Part shown: positions 1-13,826 of the stretch, in pieces | How positions within the stretch are numbered: the first letter of the stretch is position 1 | Layout: each line of letters opens with the position of its first letter | Assembly: GCA_008933995.1 (NCBI GenBank) | Contig: WARS01000013.1 | Span: 15,255,806-15,319,805, forward strand | From: Datnioides undecimradiatus | Taxonomy: Eukaryota > Chordata > Actinopteri > Lobotiformes > Datnioididae | DNA length: 64,000 bases | Direction of reading: 5' to 3' | Position numbers and translations under genes: made by a program | The notes under the pieces: model-generated | Database searches by the model: none | Told to the model about the DNA's origin: nothing | The model's input: the letters and a program-made list of their open reading frames with translations, nothing else

Positions 1-2094
1 AACATGGTAGACACACACTGTGATAATAATCTTAAGGTCACAGTTTGACAAATGAAAACAATGGTTAGCAAATTTAGTCTTGTGCTTAACTTGATTAGAT
101 TACTAGCACATTAACAAAACATATTTCAGAATACACTGAAAGCAAAAATGACTGAGAGCAAGTAATTTTAATAAACTAAAGCTATTACATACATGAACCA
201 ATCCATTGCTTAGGGATTTATCATAAAGATTTATTATCAAGCTTCATGCAATTTTTTAAAAATCATTGCAAACCATTCATTTGTCTGGAAATCTGTGTCA
301 GTCCTCTCCAAAAGAGATATTTCTGAAAATTTAAGGTGATCTAACCCCCTAAATTTTAAATACTAACTGGAATAAATAACTAAACAACTAGATCTAGCCT
401 TAAACCAACTAAATGCAATGCAAATGCATCATCAGCATCTCTTCCCTGAGCTGTACTCAGTTGGCCCCCATGTCTTCACTCGACTCAGAGCCACATCACT
501 GGAGGCGTCTTTGGATGTTTCCCACCCCACAAGAGCTTATGTGGTGATAAACGCTAACAGCTGGCGCATGCCTTTACAGTTCATTTGTTGCGTGTAATCA
601 ACACGCTCCACCATTAAGGAAACTAACTTGGATTTGCAGGTGCACACCTCAAACAAAAGATTCACATAAAATGCTGGTGGTATCTGAAAATATAAAGACG
701 GCCCGCAGGTCCTTACTGAGCAGAGACAGACCAAAAAACGGCCACCTCTGTCATTATGGTCATTACATGCGCAAGCTTGCGGTGTTTCAAAGAGTCATAA
801 TCATTTTTCAGAGGGAGCATCATTTCAATAAATTTCACACCAACTCTCAAAACCAGGACTTTTGCTGTTTCCAAAACCAACATCAGCAACTAAACAGCCA
901 TGGGCCACCCTGCATTTTGCACTAGTTTGCACTTACTTTGCAGTATGATGGAACTAATTAGGTATGATCTTAGGAGTCACTGAAATGTTAGCATAAACTA
1001 CACACATTTGAGGTCCAGAGAATAACCCCCGCAATCACTTAAAAAGAACACCAGCTCCTGTGCAAACACTATGTTCAGGACCTGGTTTTCTTCTTATGTT
1101 CATCTCGTTATTTGGAAATTCCTCCTCAGGGTACAATCTAAAACATCAACATGGGCAGCTGCACTGTAGGTCACATACCCCTTAAAATACAACCTTTCAT
1201 TCACAATTAGTTCCTTTTCCCAGAACTCTCCATAAAACTTTTTTTTACAACACAGGGGTCACAGATAAGTAAAAACAGTTGGAAAAAAATGCCCTTAGGA
1301 AGTATTTTGATGTGCAGCAACTATAACTTTAAGTGGACCATTAACTCTTTAATGTGTTGTCATAGTCACTGTATAGTTGTTACAGACACCCTTCATTTCA
1401 AACTAAGAATAACTGTTTCTAGTTTCTCAATGAATGGTCATTTGACTCCATGAAGTCAGCACTGACATGTGGCAATGAGCATGTTTTAAAAAAGGACTCT
1501 TCTGCCTTAAACTGTGGCGTATGGCCACCATCCTGAGTGAACTGACCTTTTTCCATGTTTCTCAATGGAGCAGTCACTACTGCTGTGGGTGTGTGCCGAT
1601 GTGTGTGTGTATGGTCATTGAGGTCATCAGAGTCACCCTTCCTGAGTTGTGCGCAGGCAGCATCATTCAGAACAGCTACTATCAGCAGTGTAAACTTCAC
1701 TTCCCCTCCAGATCAGATAATAGGCCGATAGGGAACGGAAAGCTTGAATGAAGTAGCCAAGCCTGGCCTGGGATTTCAAAGAGATACACTTTAATTGTGT
1801 AGCTTTCAAAATCTCAGTTTATTCCCTCAGCCCCCACACCGACAGACTTTCTTGGCCTGGTGAACTTGTCTTCATTACAAGACACATCCATATGTAGTCA
1901 ATAGAAAAACCAGCTGTACAACACACAGACCATTGAGCCATTTAAGACCAGTTGTGTTGTGGTGCTGTACGACACACATTGAAATGTAAATGACGAACTC
2001 TATGAGAGGAAAATTAAATTCATTGTATTGGAAAACCAAAGTAATGTGTAATTGAAACCATAAGTTGCATTTTTATCACAGAAAAGCAACAACA
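1..2094. other. non-genic AT-rich sequence
   Basis: No exon, RNA gene or repeat family recognised. Open frames on both strands are short and lack coding character. Confidence 0.6.
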
Positions 2095-2655
2095 AAGAAT
2101 ATCTTTTTAATCAGTGGTCTACAGCTATGCTTGTGGCTCTGTGAAGCATGGCACTTTGGTATTTTGGGCTAAATGCTACCATCAACATGCTGGCACGCTC
2201 TCATTGCCAGTTCTAACATGCTAATGGTAAAAAGGTTTTATGTAAAGTTTACCATGTTTGCCCTCTTAGTCTAGACTGTTATCATGCTAGTATTTGCTAA
2301 TTAACATGAAACACAAAGCAGAGCTCAGAATAATAGCAATACCATTAGTGTTGCAGGTTATTTAACAAAATATTGGATGAATTTAAATACTGATCTGGTG
2401 ATGACACTAATTAAAAAGTAAGATCACTGAGTGATTTCAGTTCATGTAGCTATGCATGAAATTTCAGCCGACAGTTGTTGAGACATTTCACACAAAACCA
2501 CAAATGTCATGCTAATGGTCAGACAAGAGGAAAGGTCAGGAGATCACCAAACTTAATAGTCCACCGGGGACCATGAATGTCTGTACAAAATATCATGGGA
2601 ATCCGTCCATTAGTTGTTGAGATATTTCAGTCTGGACCAAAGTAATGGATTATTT
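2095..2655 (+). repeat. degenerate teleost interspersed repeat (family C)
   Basis: In order it contains GTGGCTCTGTGAAGCATGGC, GGGCTAAATGCTACCATCAA, CTTAGTCTAGACTG, ATTTGCTAATTAACATGAAA, GTCAGGAGATCACCAAACTT, CCATGAATGTCTGTACAAAA and GTTGTTGAGATATTTCAGTC then TGGACCAAAG. This is the order of a repeat frequent in percomorph genomes. A short internal duplication of AGTTGTTGAGA-ATTTCA occurs at about 2472-2492 and 2612-2632. No coding sequence. A second copy is at 46600-46970. Confidence 0.65.
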
Positions 2656-4514
2656 TGCCAATAATTTTCAGTCAGTACTACGATGTTGTTCCCTTATCTA
2701 CTGAAGACGACTTTGGGTGTTTTTGTGTGCACGTGTCTGTGTGTGTGCGTGTGTGTATCTGCACATAATACATGTGATTGTAATGAGTGAGTCCTGCAGC
2801 AAATGTTTCCCAGAGAGACAAAGCATGATTTCTGTGGCTGCACACTGATTACGTCTTTTAGCATGGGACCACTTGGACTTCCAGCAGTAATTTGGTAAAC
2901 ATCCAGAGACACAGAGGCACATGGCTCCCTCAGACCTGCAGGCATACACGTACAGATGCGCACACATGTTCAAACACCAAGCTGTTCAAACATCACATGC
3001 CCTCACTCTTTTAATTGGCAAAGCAGACAGCAGGCGATGAGAGCTTTACCAGGGAGGGAGAGAGGGGAGGTGATTCTGTAAATGGATTTTTAGGATGGTC
3101 CTGGGCAAGTTTATGTTGGGCGAGAGCAGAGTGAAAACAACACTCAACTTCTCAAGTGCAATTAGGACTTTGGAGGGGCTTTCACAGACCACAAGATAGG
3201 GGTCTGGACCATGCCCAAGTAGTACAGCAGCTGTCAGCAGGTCCCTCCAAAATCCAAATGCTTCCCAGATTCTCTGGCTCTCAGTAGAACGGCAACAATA
3301 AAGTTGATGCCAGGCAGACACCAAATTAATCTGACCTCAGACTGAAGCAAAGAAAAAAGTCATCAGACCTGTAGTGTAGCCTGGATACCAGTGTGACATA
3401 ACATTTGCCACACACAAAGGGGACTCAAACTCAGTGGCCCTCTTAGTCCTTAAAAGTACTCAGCGCTTCCACGAACTCCTTTGTTTACAGAAGACTAAGC
3501 TAAGTGAGTCATTCTCCCTCCACTAAAACCTTACAGAAGGGCATGTATTCTTTCATAACATGATTATGTTGAGTTCACTACGTTGAGTGGTGGGGTTATA
3601 GGGTACAGTTTGGGGTATAGTAAGCTGAGAAGCTGAGGTGTAAGGTGTGCAGACCACCTCTTCCAATCTGACTCACCATGATTATGATATTGTGTAGCAG
3701 TGATCTTGTGTTTCAGGGTCCTGATGTCATCTGTTTGCAGTCTTACACTGGCCCCAGCATGTTCCCCTGTCAGCTCACTTGGCACCCTGTGCTTAACAAA
3801 AGGACAGCATGATGACCTAATCGCTCTCAGCTGCAAGTGAAAGTGGGAAAAAAAGATGTTGTGACACCCTTTAACCACCTGACTTTTTGTACGGACACAG
3901 CACAGCTGGAGCGAAAGACTGAGTGTAGAACAAAAGAGAAGGGCAATGGACTATATGGGAAGGAGTGAGATTAACACTTTTCCTCTTCTGAAAACACACA
4001 CTTATTCAAAATTCCTTCTTGGATACGACAGGCATGGTCCTCGAGTTCTCTCTCTCTTTCCAGCTGTTTTGCGCAGTACCAAAGAGACAAGGGGAACAGG
4101 TAGTATAGGCTCACTCACAGATGAAGATTTACATGTTAATCCAAAACACATGTGCCTTTTCGCCCCACGTGATCACTGGTGGTGAGATTCCACACGCGTG
4201 TGAAAGTGACATAGTCTCTGCACATCAAATGATGTCATCACATTAAAATAAAATACTTATATACTGGTGGCAATGCAAAAAAAAAAAAAAAATCGTGTGA
4301 GATTTTTCACCTATGACCCTTTGTGGTGCGTTGAATGACACTTCTAGAAGCTGTATGCACTAAATGACAGTTTTAGTTACAGCAGTGGTTTTCTTTACAT
4401 CCTCAACCCACATATGACTGTACAATAAGATCTATTTCTCCTCTGCTCCATCTACCCCTCTGTCATATTGGATATAGTTTAGTGTTCTGGGTCAGAGACT
4501 CTATTTTGTGGCTG

Positions 4515-4684
4515 TCAGGGCTTGTAGAATAGGCTGGCCCGGGTCCTGCTGGCAGGGCCACTGTGTAAATGGGTCGTCTGGGACCAAGAGGAGCCAGCGA
4601 GCTCACTATAGCTGACAGGCGCACAGCAGTGTGCACCAGGTCCACAGTTGGAAATGAGGGGGGAATCTTTACCACACGGAAGGC
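4515..4684 (-). CDS. candidate terminal exon of the same unidentified gene
   Basis: The acceptor TTATTTCAG follows a long pyrimidine tract. Entered in phase 1 it reads LPCGKDSPLISNCGPGAHCC, APVSYSELAGSSWSQTTH and LHSGPASRTRASLFYKP, then stops at 4517-4515. It is noticeably more GC-rich than its surroundings, as coding exons in this window tend to be. The phase-0 frame is also open to a stop at about 4463, so the reading is not certain. No family is recognised. The Cys-rich GAHCC segment might be structural or acylated, which is speculation. Confidence 0.3.
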
Positions 4685-4875
4685 CTGAAATAACACGAAG
4701 ATGAATTAAATAGAAAAAGGGGAAAAATAAGTTTTAGTACATTTCAGCTGCAGACAGAAATCTTTACACTGGTTATGAATGGTTAAGTGAGATATGTATA
4801 AGTCAGATATATGTATAATTGATGTGAACATTATCCGTACTGTGTAGTTCCAATAAGTGACTTCGAAACTGTCAC

Positions 4876-4985
4876 CTGGAATATTTCCATCTTCAGTATG
4901 AGAAGCCAAACTGAGGGTCTGTTTCACTGGTTGGAGCTCATTGTCTGTCCCAATATAATCTTCCAGAAGCCACTTAGGATTATCA
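4876..4985 (-). CDS. candidate exon of an unidentified minus-strand gene
   Basis: Between a plausible acceptor (TTTCTTTGTTAAG) and a donor (CCAG before GTGACA) one frame is open, reading DNPKWLLEDYIGTDNELQPV then KQTLSLASHTEDGNIPG; the other two frames are closed. It enters in phase 2 and leaves in phase 1. A 191-base intron with a long pyrimidine tract separates it from the next candidate at 4515-4684. I do not recognise the protein and found no upstream exons, so it may be chance. Confidence 0.25.
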
Positions 4986-7900
4986 CTTAACAAAGAAATT
5001 ATTTTTCACCAAATCTGATTTAATGATTAAATAATCGTATTATGGTTTTAACACAGCAGGGTGAATGGCACCGAGTAATGACTGTGACAGCTTTGACTGA
5101 CAGCATACAACATGGGCCCTGGAGACCCCAAATTATGTACACACATGCGCACAAAAGGGTAAGTCTTGGGCCTGCAATACACTATATAGAGGTATAAAAC
5201 ATCAGAAATGAATTCACACTGAAGCATGATTTTATACATCTTGATATAATATATAACTAATTATAAAAATAAAAAGTTAGACATCTAAAAGAAACATTAA
5301 AGCCCTATATATAAATCTTTTATTAATATTTCAAGTTAGATTGGGATAAATATGTAAGTATCTGTTTGTACCTAAGTGAAATAATCCCAGTAAAAATGGT
5401 GTTTACATGATGCTTCCAGCCAAAAGAACCAGGAACAGATGGGATGATTTTCACAATATGGAAGAGCCACAGGAACCTTGTTTGAAAACCTTAAACAATA
5501 CAATATGATGTATGCTATACTATAATTATGTAACCTAACAAAAAGTTTGACAAAATGCAAAAAGCATTTGGAGTAGACAACAATGAAGCAATACAGGCTT
5601 TCAAATGCAGATTGTTGTTTACACATAAAGGGAAATAAGAGGTGAGCAATTTCATGTTTGCTTTGTCTAGCCTCATCTTATTGACTCCATAATCAGATGC
5701 CGGTGTTAGTCGCCTCCATAATCATTTCAGGCTTTTCTCAAACTGAATGTGAAGCAGCTATTCTGTGTGCTGACAGTATATCAATGCCTGATTTGCCATG
5801 AAGCTGTGCAAACTAAAGAGCTGCAAATACCTGCAAATTGTTTTCCTAAACATCATGATAAAGTCTTAAGTGAAACTAGTCGTAAGGTACTTAGTTATCC
5901 ACATTTCTTCTGATCACAATTTAGAAAATCATTAAGACCCAATCTGTGATTACTCTCATTATATGATCTTTATTTTCATATTCAGGAATTTACTTTACAG
6001 TTACAAACTTGTGTTGCTTTATTTATTATAAATATGGCTTTTGCATGAAACCCACAGATGTACATCATGCTGCTACGTGCAGCAACACCTTTTAGACTCA
6101 TGGCAGTTAGGTGACAGTTGCTGTGGTTACACTTGTCATCACCCCATCAAAACATTTGAACTTGCCAGGCTGGGAAAATGCCAATTTTGATTTGATGAGC
6201 ACCGAAAGTCATGGCACGTGGTCTAACTCTGTGAAAGTGGGAAAGAGAAAAAGAGAAAGAGATATTATCATCACCAAGCTTTATGCACATTCCTAATTTG
6301 GCTGTTTTACTGCTGATGGTATTTCCAAAGGTCAAAAGGACTGCACTGGTTTTGAAGAAGAAAACAAGGGCAGCCACCTTGTCACAACCTCTTTTGTTTT
6401 GCATCTAAACACCACATACTTTTGTGAAAACATTTGAGGATATAAGGGATGAAGAAGTTGATTATTGATTGAATTTTGATGAGCATTGCTTACTTAGCTT
6501 TGATCCAAGTTCTGTGAGCTCTATATGTCTCCATCCATTTTTCCATGAAGATCATTCTGTAGTTTGAACAGCATCCCAAGAGTTCAGCAAAAGGCTGCCA
6601 GATTTTGCAAAGTGGCAAATGAGAGGGGAACTGTGGGTGCAGGAAACAGAGCGAAGTTAAATATCAATCATTTGCATATACTACTGTTATTATACAAATG
6701 TGGTTGAAAATCTACATTTCCCTTTAAGTTATTGACCATCTGTCTTTTACTTGTTTAAGTATTTGAAAATGAACATTTTGGTGACATGGATCTGTTTGTA
6801 GTGTAGCTTTTTATGATGTATTTAGGTGCTTTCTGGAGAATCAGCAAATTCTGGCTCCCTCTATTCTGCTGCTCTATCCACAAGACACAAGACAAATAAA
6901 CCTATACCTGCTGTAGCATTAAATAGCAAACAATCATTTTTTCTGCACTGCACCACTTCATGCAGTGTTCCTAGGTAATATTTGTGCTGAAAATACCAAT
7001 ATGCACTACATGTCTTACACATATGCTGTTGTTCATTAGCCTTTGGCCATTCAAACTATGCTGTGCCACTTTGTACATTTCTGTTTAGGAATGGATGGCT
7101 TCAGAGGTACAGGAAATATCCCATGCTGGATGGCTAGGATTCCTTTAGATTACATCCCCTGGAAACAGTCATTCCTCAGTCAGATGTAACGTGAGGGCAC
7201 TTGTCTATGAAGGAAATTTGGTACCCTAAACAGTTATTTTTGATATTCCTCTGTGGCCTATGTAGCCTAGCTGCTCCATGCATTAAGATGTGATATAACT
7301 GAGGTTTAATGCTTTTTATTACACAAGGCTGCACAGACACACACACACACACGGGGGAGGGCAGGCAAACCAACAAGATTAGCTTTGCTCACACTTGCTC
7401 TGCTTTGCTTTAGCTGTGCTGTTTTTCACATTTACTCCCACTTGGGTCACCCTGAGGTTCAGTTTTGAGCCACTTCAGGCACTGCAGTCTTATAGGTTAG
7501 GTCACATAATCACACGTTAGTCTGAGTTGCCCGTGGGACTTAAATTCTCTGTCACACCTCTGGTCAAACGTTAGGATGGTAATTTAACCTGAGCTTCAGC
7601 ATTGCTACAAAAGTCCTCTTGTTTTTGTAGTAAGAAAGGTCAGTGATCTGAGTAAGGGGGATCAATGATAGAGTCAAATCAGATACAGACATTTGGAAAT
7701 AGCGTGATTTATCCATTGACTCATATACAGTATACTCACACATGATGTGCATACTTGAAATAACAGTTGACTTTAGCTTCTGAATAACAAATGAAGCACT
7801 CTTATCCAATTTTATGTGGGCCAGAGCAAAACATGGCAGGGTTTTATAGAATTTTATAAATATATGAAAGCACTCGATTATGCATAAACATGCCTTAAAA

Positions 7901-10900
7901 ACAAGTAGGACAAAGAACCTGGTGTTTTGGAGGCATGGAGGAGTCAAAGTGGTTTCATAAGTGAGGCAATCTCTCTCTTGTGGCACCTCATTGTTAATCA
8001 CATCCTCTCAGGTCAGGGCTGGAAAATAGCTGTACAAGAATGTTTTAATATTACAGGAATGCCAACTTTGACACAAAAACAATGCTAAAAGTTGAAAACA
8101 GCATGCGATTCTGCAAAATTCAGAGAGGCAGAGAGCTGCATTGTTTCTTGTGTAGGAGGAGCAGGGCTCTGTTTTTGACATTAGGCAGTAGAGAAAGTGT
8201 AACTGTTTTCAAAACTAACACGCATACCTCTTCTGAAAATATCACTTTGTTGAGATAATCAAAGTTCTGACCCCCTCAAAGGAGACATACCACAATCAGC
8301 TAATGGTGGTCAAATGCGGGCTGGCTTCTAATCAGTGTGGAATGGCAAGTTAAATTTCTGCACAGCTGGGCTTTCACAGTTCCTTGCTCAGAGACAGCAA
8401 CAAGTGGACAGGGTTTTTGGCAACACACGAATGTTGACTTTGAGCTACACAGTGTAATACAGATTTCATGAGCAGCGACTGTGACACATACCATTTTACA
8501 ATGCAAAACCCTCGGGGAATGTAGGGATTTGGATGTTGTGAGAAGTGTGCTGTTGACAGAAGCCGATTCACAACATCAAATAAATTTGGTAAGTGCAAGA
8601 TAATTATTGTGCTGTCCTTCAAAGGCTACTGTCAAAATGTCCCTACTAATCCCAGTGATGCTGTTCAGCAGTCATCATTAACATTGCATCTAATTAGTTA
8701 CTGCTGCAACACCTGTTGAGCTGTCTTTCTTGCCTGGCACATATGCGGTTGATAATGGCAGCAGATTTTCTTCTGAAATGTACAGCTGTGGTACACACCA
8801 CTTGTTTTACCATGTCAGAACAGATCAATTTCACAATGCTCTACTTGTCTTCTCACATGACTAAAAGACAAAAATGCGTGGATTTTATAAAGACAAAGAA
8901 AGGTCAATCTGGCCGGATTAGAGCGTCAGATGTTTGAATCAAACCTCATGTTCCTAACGCAAGAGCTGGAAGAAGAACATAAGAAACAGGTGGACAAAGC
9001 CCTGATGTCAGAAACTGATGAACTTACAATGGTCCCATCTGTGCCTCGACTGCCACAACTGTGGACGATACCTACAAAGATTTCTTAAAAAGCATTAATG
9101 TCATTTTTTTTTTTTGAAGGTAGAAATTTGTGCAGGACCTGAGGGTATTCTTGGAGGTGTTTAAGGAACACTTACTGATTCTCTATTAAACAACCATTAA
9201 CAATTACATCCTAGTTATTAGCATAATGTTCTTGTCAATAAGAGCAAATATTGATATTTTGTTTTCTATAGTTTCCATTTCTTATAGAAAAGGGTGACTT
9301 AGTAGTGTTCAGGGTGTGTTCCCCTCTCCTTCAAATGTTGGTTTCTGCTCTGCTCTCTCCTCTACTTGCCTGCTGTCTGTTGGACATCCTGCTGACACTA
9401 TTTTAGCCCCTTTCACAAGGGTGTGCTGACCGCAGTCTGCCTTTGTAGTTTGTATACTAAATGCACAGCAGAGAGGGATCCCTTTTGGGCCCGTGGTTTC
9501 CTGAAACAAGCCATCTGCAACTGCTCTGCTCTCGATGAGTACATGCCCTAAGGAAAGAAGACAGGCATAAATAAAGTGGATTCATATACTGTATGGACCT
9601 CAACAAAGAATTCATTCATTTTGTCGTCCTGCTGTGGGCAGAATTACTTCGACCCATAAAACCTTTTTATGGGCTCCACTCATAGCAATTAGCATCTCTT
9701 TTTGATGTTTGAGAAAGTCCTTTCCCTCAAAATCAAGGTCCATTTTTTTTCTAAAAAGGGACACCATATAGATGTTAAAGGTCGACTCTCAGGTTTCATA
9801 TCTGAACTTTTTTATTTAACCTTTCCTTCATTCTTTCTTTTTCAGCACTCTGACCATTTAACCTAATGACCCATCTTTAGTGTGGGTCATGGTAGCTGAT
9901 CAGGATGTTGGGCATTGGTGATGAGTGTTAAACCTCAAGGAAACTTCAACAACATCACTTTAGGTATGTTTATCGAAGTTTTCAGTAGCTCCCTCGACAG
10001 TATTCTGATGGGCTGCAGGACAAAAGCCAGCAAGGGTGTCCCTAATCTTCACTTCAGATACAGAGCGAGCTCTGTGAAGTTTCACCTTGCGATTAGAAGA
10101 GAACAGGAAAGAAGTGGGGGGAACAGACAGAGAGTGAAAGAGAGAGTAAAAAAAAAGAAAAACAGAGGAAATACTATTTGGCAGAAAGAGTATCACTTCT
10201 TTCCAGAGATTTTAGATGCAATAGAAATCAATTAGAAATGGTGAGTTGAAGGCTGCAACAGCACTTCGTGAAATATTTTATTAACTGGTAACTAGTACCT
10301 GGAATGGTGGAGATATGGTGCAGATAATGTTTGCACCAAATACAAACAATGTGCAAACAATAATGCACACTGTACATTAAATTGCACTTGCAATTTACTC
10401 AGATGGAAGCCTCTGGCAAAGGAAAATACAAATCTACCAGCCAATTTATGTATAACTTTACCACAACCCTTACTCCCATTATTTTTAATGTGTGACCATA
10501 AAACTTGAAAACATTGTTGTCTGAGATAAACAACAATGTAGAAGGAATGTATGTAATCTAAGAGGTTGGATTTCATGTTTATTGCATTTAACAAGAGCCC
10601 TATACACAACTGAATAATATGGTTCTTCAGTCGGACTGCAGACACTTTCAAAAAGGACACATCTTACACAACAACACATAGGCTTGTGTGTATTATATCA
10701 AAATGTTACATACAGCACTTAATGTATATTAATTTAATTGCCTGAAAACTCCCAAGTCAAACAAATATATTATAAATATACAGTCTGTTCATAAAAAGTC
10801 TGTCAATTCCAACAGTTATGAAAGAGCTGGCAGCTATTAACTCACAATCACAAAGGTTTGTGAATAATAACATCTGACAGATGAGCTGACAATGAAAGGA

Positions 10901-13808
10901 CTGTATTCATGAAAGCTTGTCTGAAAACCTGCTGCCATTCTTTCGATGTTAGATGGGTATCGCAGCATTTCAGTCACTTCTTGAATCCAACGGTCTCACT
11001 ATTTATTCATTTAAGAAACCACAGAAACTGGAACCTTGAGTCCAAAATTACAGACCCTGTCATTTTCTACTGCTCAAATTGAGAATTACTTCAAAACCAC
11101 AACAAAACAACTCTCAAAATGACTGCATGCACTACCACTACATGATGCGCCAGCCAAATCCCTTCAGGACTGTCGAAATCAGGGAGTATTTCAATAAAAC
11201 CAGCATATAATTGTATCATATTAAAATGGCAGAAGCATAAACATGTCATTCCTTATTGTGGAGTTGGCTTTACAAAGAGCCACTTTCATAAAAAAATCCC
11301 TATATTTTATTATTTCTGATTTTCTTGCCAAGTCAGGGGGGTCTTAAAGAGGCTTGTGCTAGAGACACTGCTGTTCTGCATCAGTGTCAAAACAGACTCT
11401 CCACAGTGTCCTATAAAGATCTCATAAAGTACAGATCAGAAGTATCAATCAATAAGTTGAATAGAAAACAATTGATTTCAGAAAACATGAGCTGGCTTCG
11501 CTGCAGCAAAGAATATTGCAGGCTTTTCCCTATGAGCGCTTGTTGCAGACTCCACTCTGTACACCCCAAAGAACCTAAGTGGCTACACAAGGACTGGGCC
11601 TTTAAATGAGCAACAGATGAATCTAATTACATCATTTCCATCTCATTAGTTTAAAGCTTTTAACCTGATGATTCCCTCAGTTTTTGTTTTTATCTGATAA
11701 GGCAGCCACAAAGTGCCCTGCAGGGTAAAGGGCAGTAATGAGTGAGCTCAACACCAACCCCCCTGTAAGATTACCCAGCTTGCTGTGCTTCTTCTAGATA
11801 TGTCTGTTGAATCAGCTTTAACAGATTTATTTTAATGTTTTGTTGTCATCTCCTTCATCATTCAGAAAATCTGCTTGAGTTTGGCGAATGGAAGAGCAAC
11901 ACTTGTGTATCGTGACACTGGCTTTGCCACAGATAATTCTCTAATTACAGTCTTCAAATGTTCATTTAACGACGCTTTCACAGTTTTCCCACACTTCTAA
12001 CGGGATCACTCTGGAAAAGCTCTGAGCACTTTAAACAAAACCATGAATTCATCAACTGGCCATATGTTTTAAGTCTGTTTCTGTTGGAATTATTTCACTG
12101 TGGTTATCATTGGCCCAAATTATTCAGAAATGTCTCAATATTGCCTTCTACATTTTTTCTGTTATCAGTTTACATACAGTATTGAAGTCTGTAATGTCAA
12201 GATAATTTTTCCAAAGATCTTACATTGCAAATATGAAAGTCAATCATTATGTTGAAACAGGAAAATAAGAGAAAATGAACACTGCCAGATGAAACCACAC
12301 GTCTCATTCTTGTGTTATTGTGTGCCGTAATGCAATCAGTGAAACAGACCAAGTATTTTCCATATCGGCACCATGTGGGGCCGCAGATACCGGGTCTCCT
12401 TTTCTTTCTCTATCGGTTTGTTGTAAAACTGAAGTGACCTCTGCAGTGCCTTCTGAACCTGTGGCATCTGTTCCAGATGCTCAGATAAGCGCGGTCGTAC
12501 CCCCCATGCTTTGATAACATTAACAATATACGACACATTATTCTCTTTTTTGCAGATTTAACCATGAAATAAACAGAAGAGATTAAGATGAGATAAATAA
12601 GAAGAGATTTGTATTTCATCTATTTCCCTAATTTTCTGCTCAAACTGTTTTACCAAAACATAAAATTCAGAGAATTTCAGATCACATAAAGATGTAAAGA
12701 GATTTACAACATGAGCTTCAGCTCAGATACAGCAGATGGACTTTAATTACATTTTAGCCTCGTTTTCCTCAGTGTTACTCCATCCTGCTGGATCTTGTCA
12801 GCATGGGCTTTTAGCTGGGCAGCCATTTCCAGTGTTTTAATCAGTGTTTATAAGAGAGTCTGCCCGACCCTGATATGGGTTGGATGTGGTAGCCCAGGGG
12901 AGCAGGGACCGGCACCCTCCCATCCTGCCAGCTGAATGAAAATCAAATGGGAGATTGCATCTTCAAACACAACCAAGTATCATACTACTACACAACCAAA
13001 TCTTAAGAGCAGAGGAACTCTGAACACTCGCCATATCCTTTCACAGAATTCAGCGCCCTATGGCCCGCCCCTCCTACCCCAACACAACCACCATCCTCAC
13101 CATCCCCACCCCCTCGCCTCTTGGCAGGAGTGACGACACTACCGGTGAACAAATCGTTTCCAGCTCAGGTCACATTCGGGATGTTTAATCTGAGGGAAGT
13201 CCAGATGTGCTGAGCAAAAAGCAAACGTGGCCTCTTTTGTTTATGAGTAACGTGATGTCTTTTGCAATGTCTTTTACTATTTGGGGAGCGAAAAAGCAAA
13301 ACTTGCTAACGATCTTTCACTTCCACTTCTTGAGCTTATTGGCTTAAGTATTTCATTGCTTGAGCTACAAAGACACACCATAAAACAGAGAACAAGATTC
13401 AGTCCAAGTTGGATGACTGAACAAAACAGCATGTCAGCAAACCAGAGGGTAACACACTCCTGACCAACTGAATTTTATCATGGAGTTAACCAGTGGTGCC
13501 CTCAGATAAACTGTGCTGTTAAATAATATATATATATAATAAATGTCTGTTACAAGCGCCCTTGATCTTCCTGAACATACTGTGGCACATTTTCCTGAAG
13601 CATTATAAAAAGACACTTCAAAAAGACATTTTAAGGGGCAAAAACGAAAATAAACCAAAGTCTATCTCCTAAATACAGCTAAAACAATACGGAGTTTGAC
13701 TTGAGTTGAAATCTTCAAAGAGCAAGAGCACTAACATCTCTTCACAATATGATTTGCTGTGTTGTCATTCTCAGGGAGATGGTGTGTCTGTGTGTGTGTG
13801 TCTGAAAA

Positions 13809-13826
13809 GGGGGGGGGGGGGGGGGG
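13809..13826 (+). repeat. G18 homopolymer
   Basis: A run of about 18 G flanked by GT-rich sequence; may form a quadruplex and is prone to sequencing length error. Confidence 0.9.

Noticed and set aside
3046-3341. Exon-like minus-strand segment (HQLYCCRSTESQRIWEAF onward)
   Set aside because: The good acceptor at 3342 leads into early stops in two phases, and the long frame has no matching splice sites.
7564-8001. 145-codon open frame on the minus strand
   Set aside because: Ordinary AT-rich composition, no domain, no splice or promoter context; consistent with a chance open frame in 64 kb.
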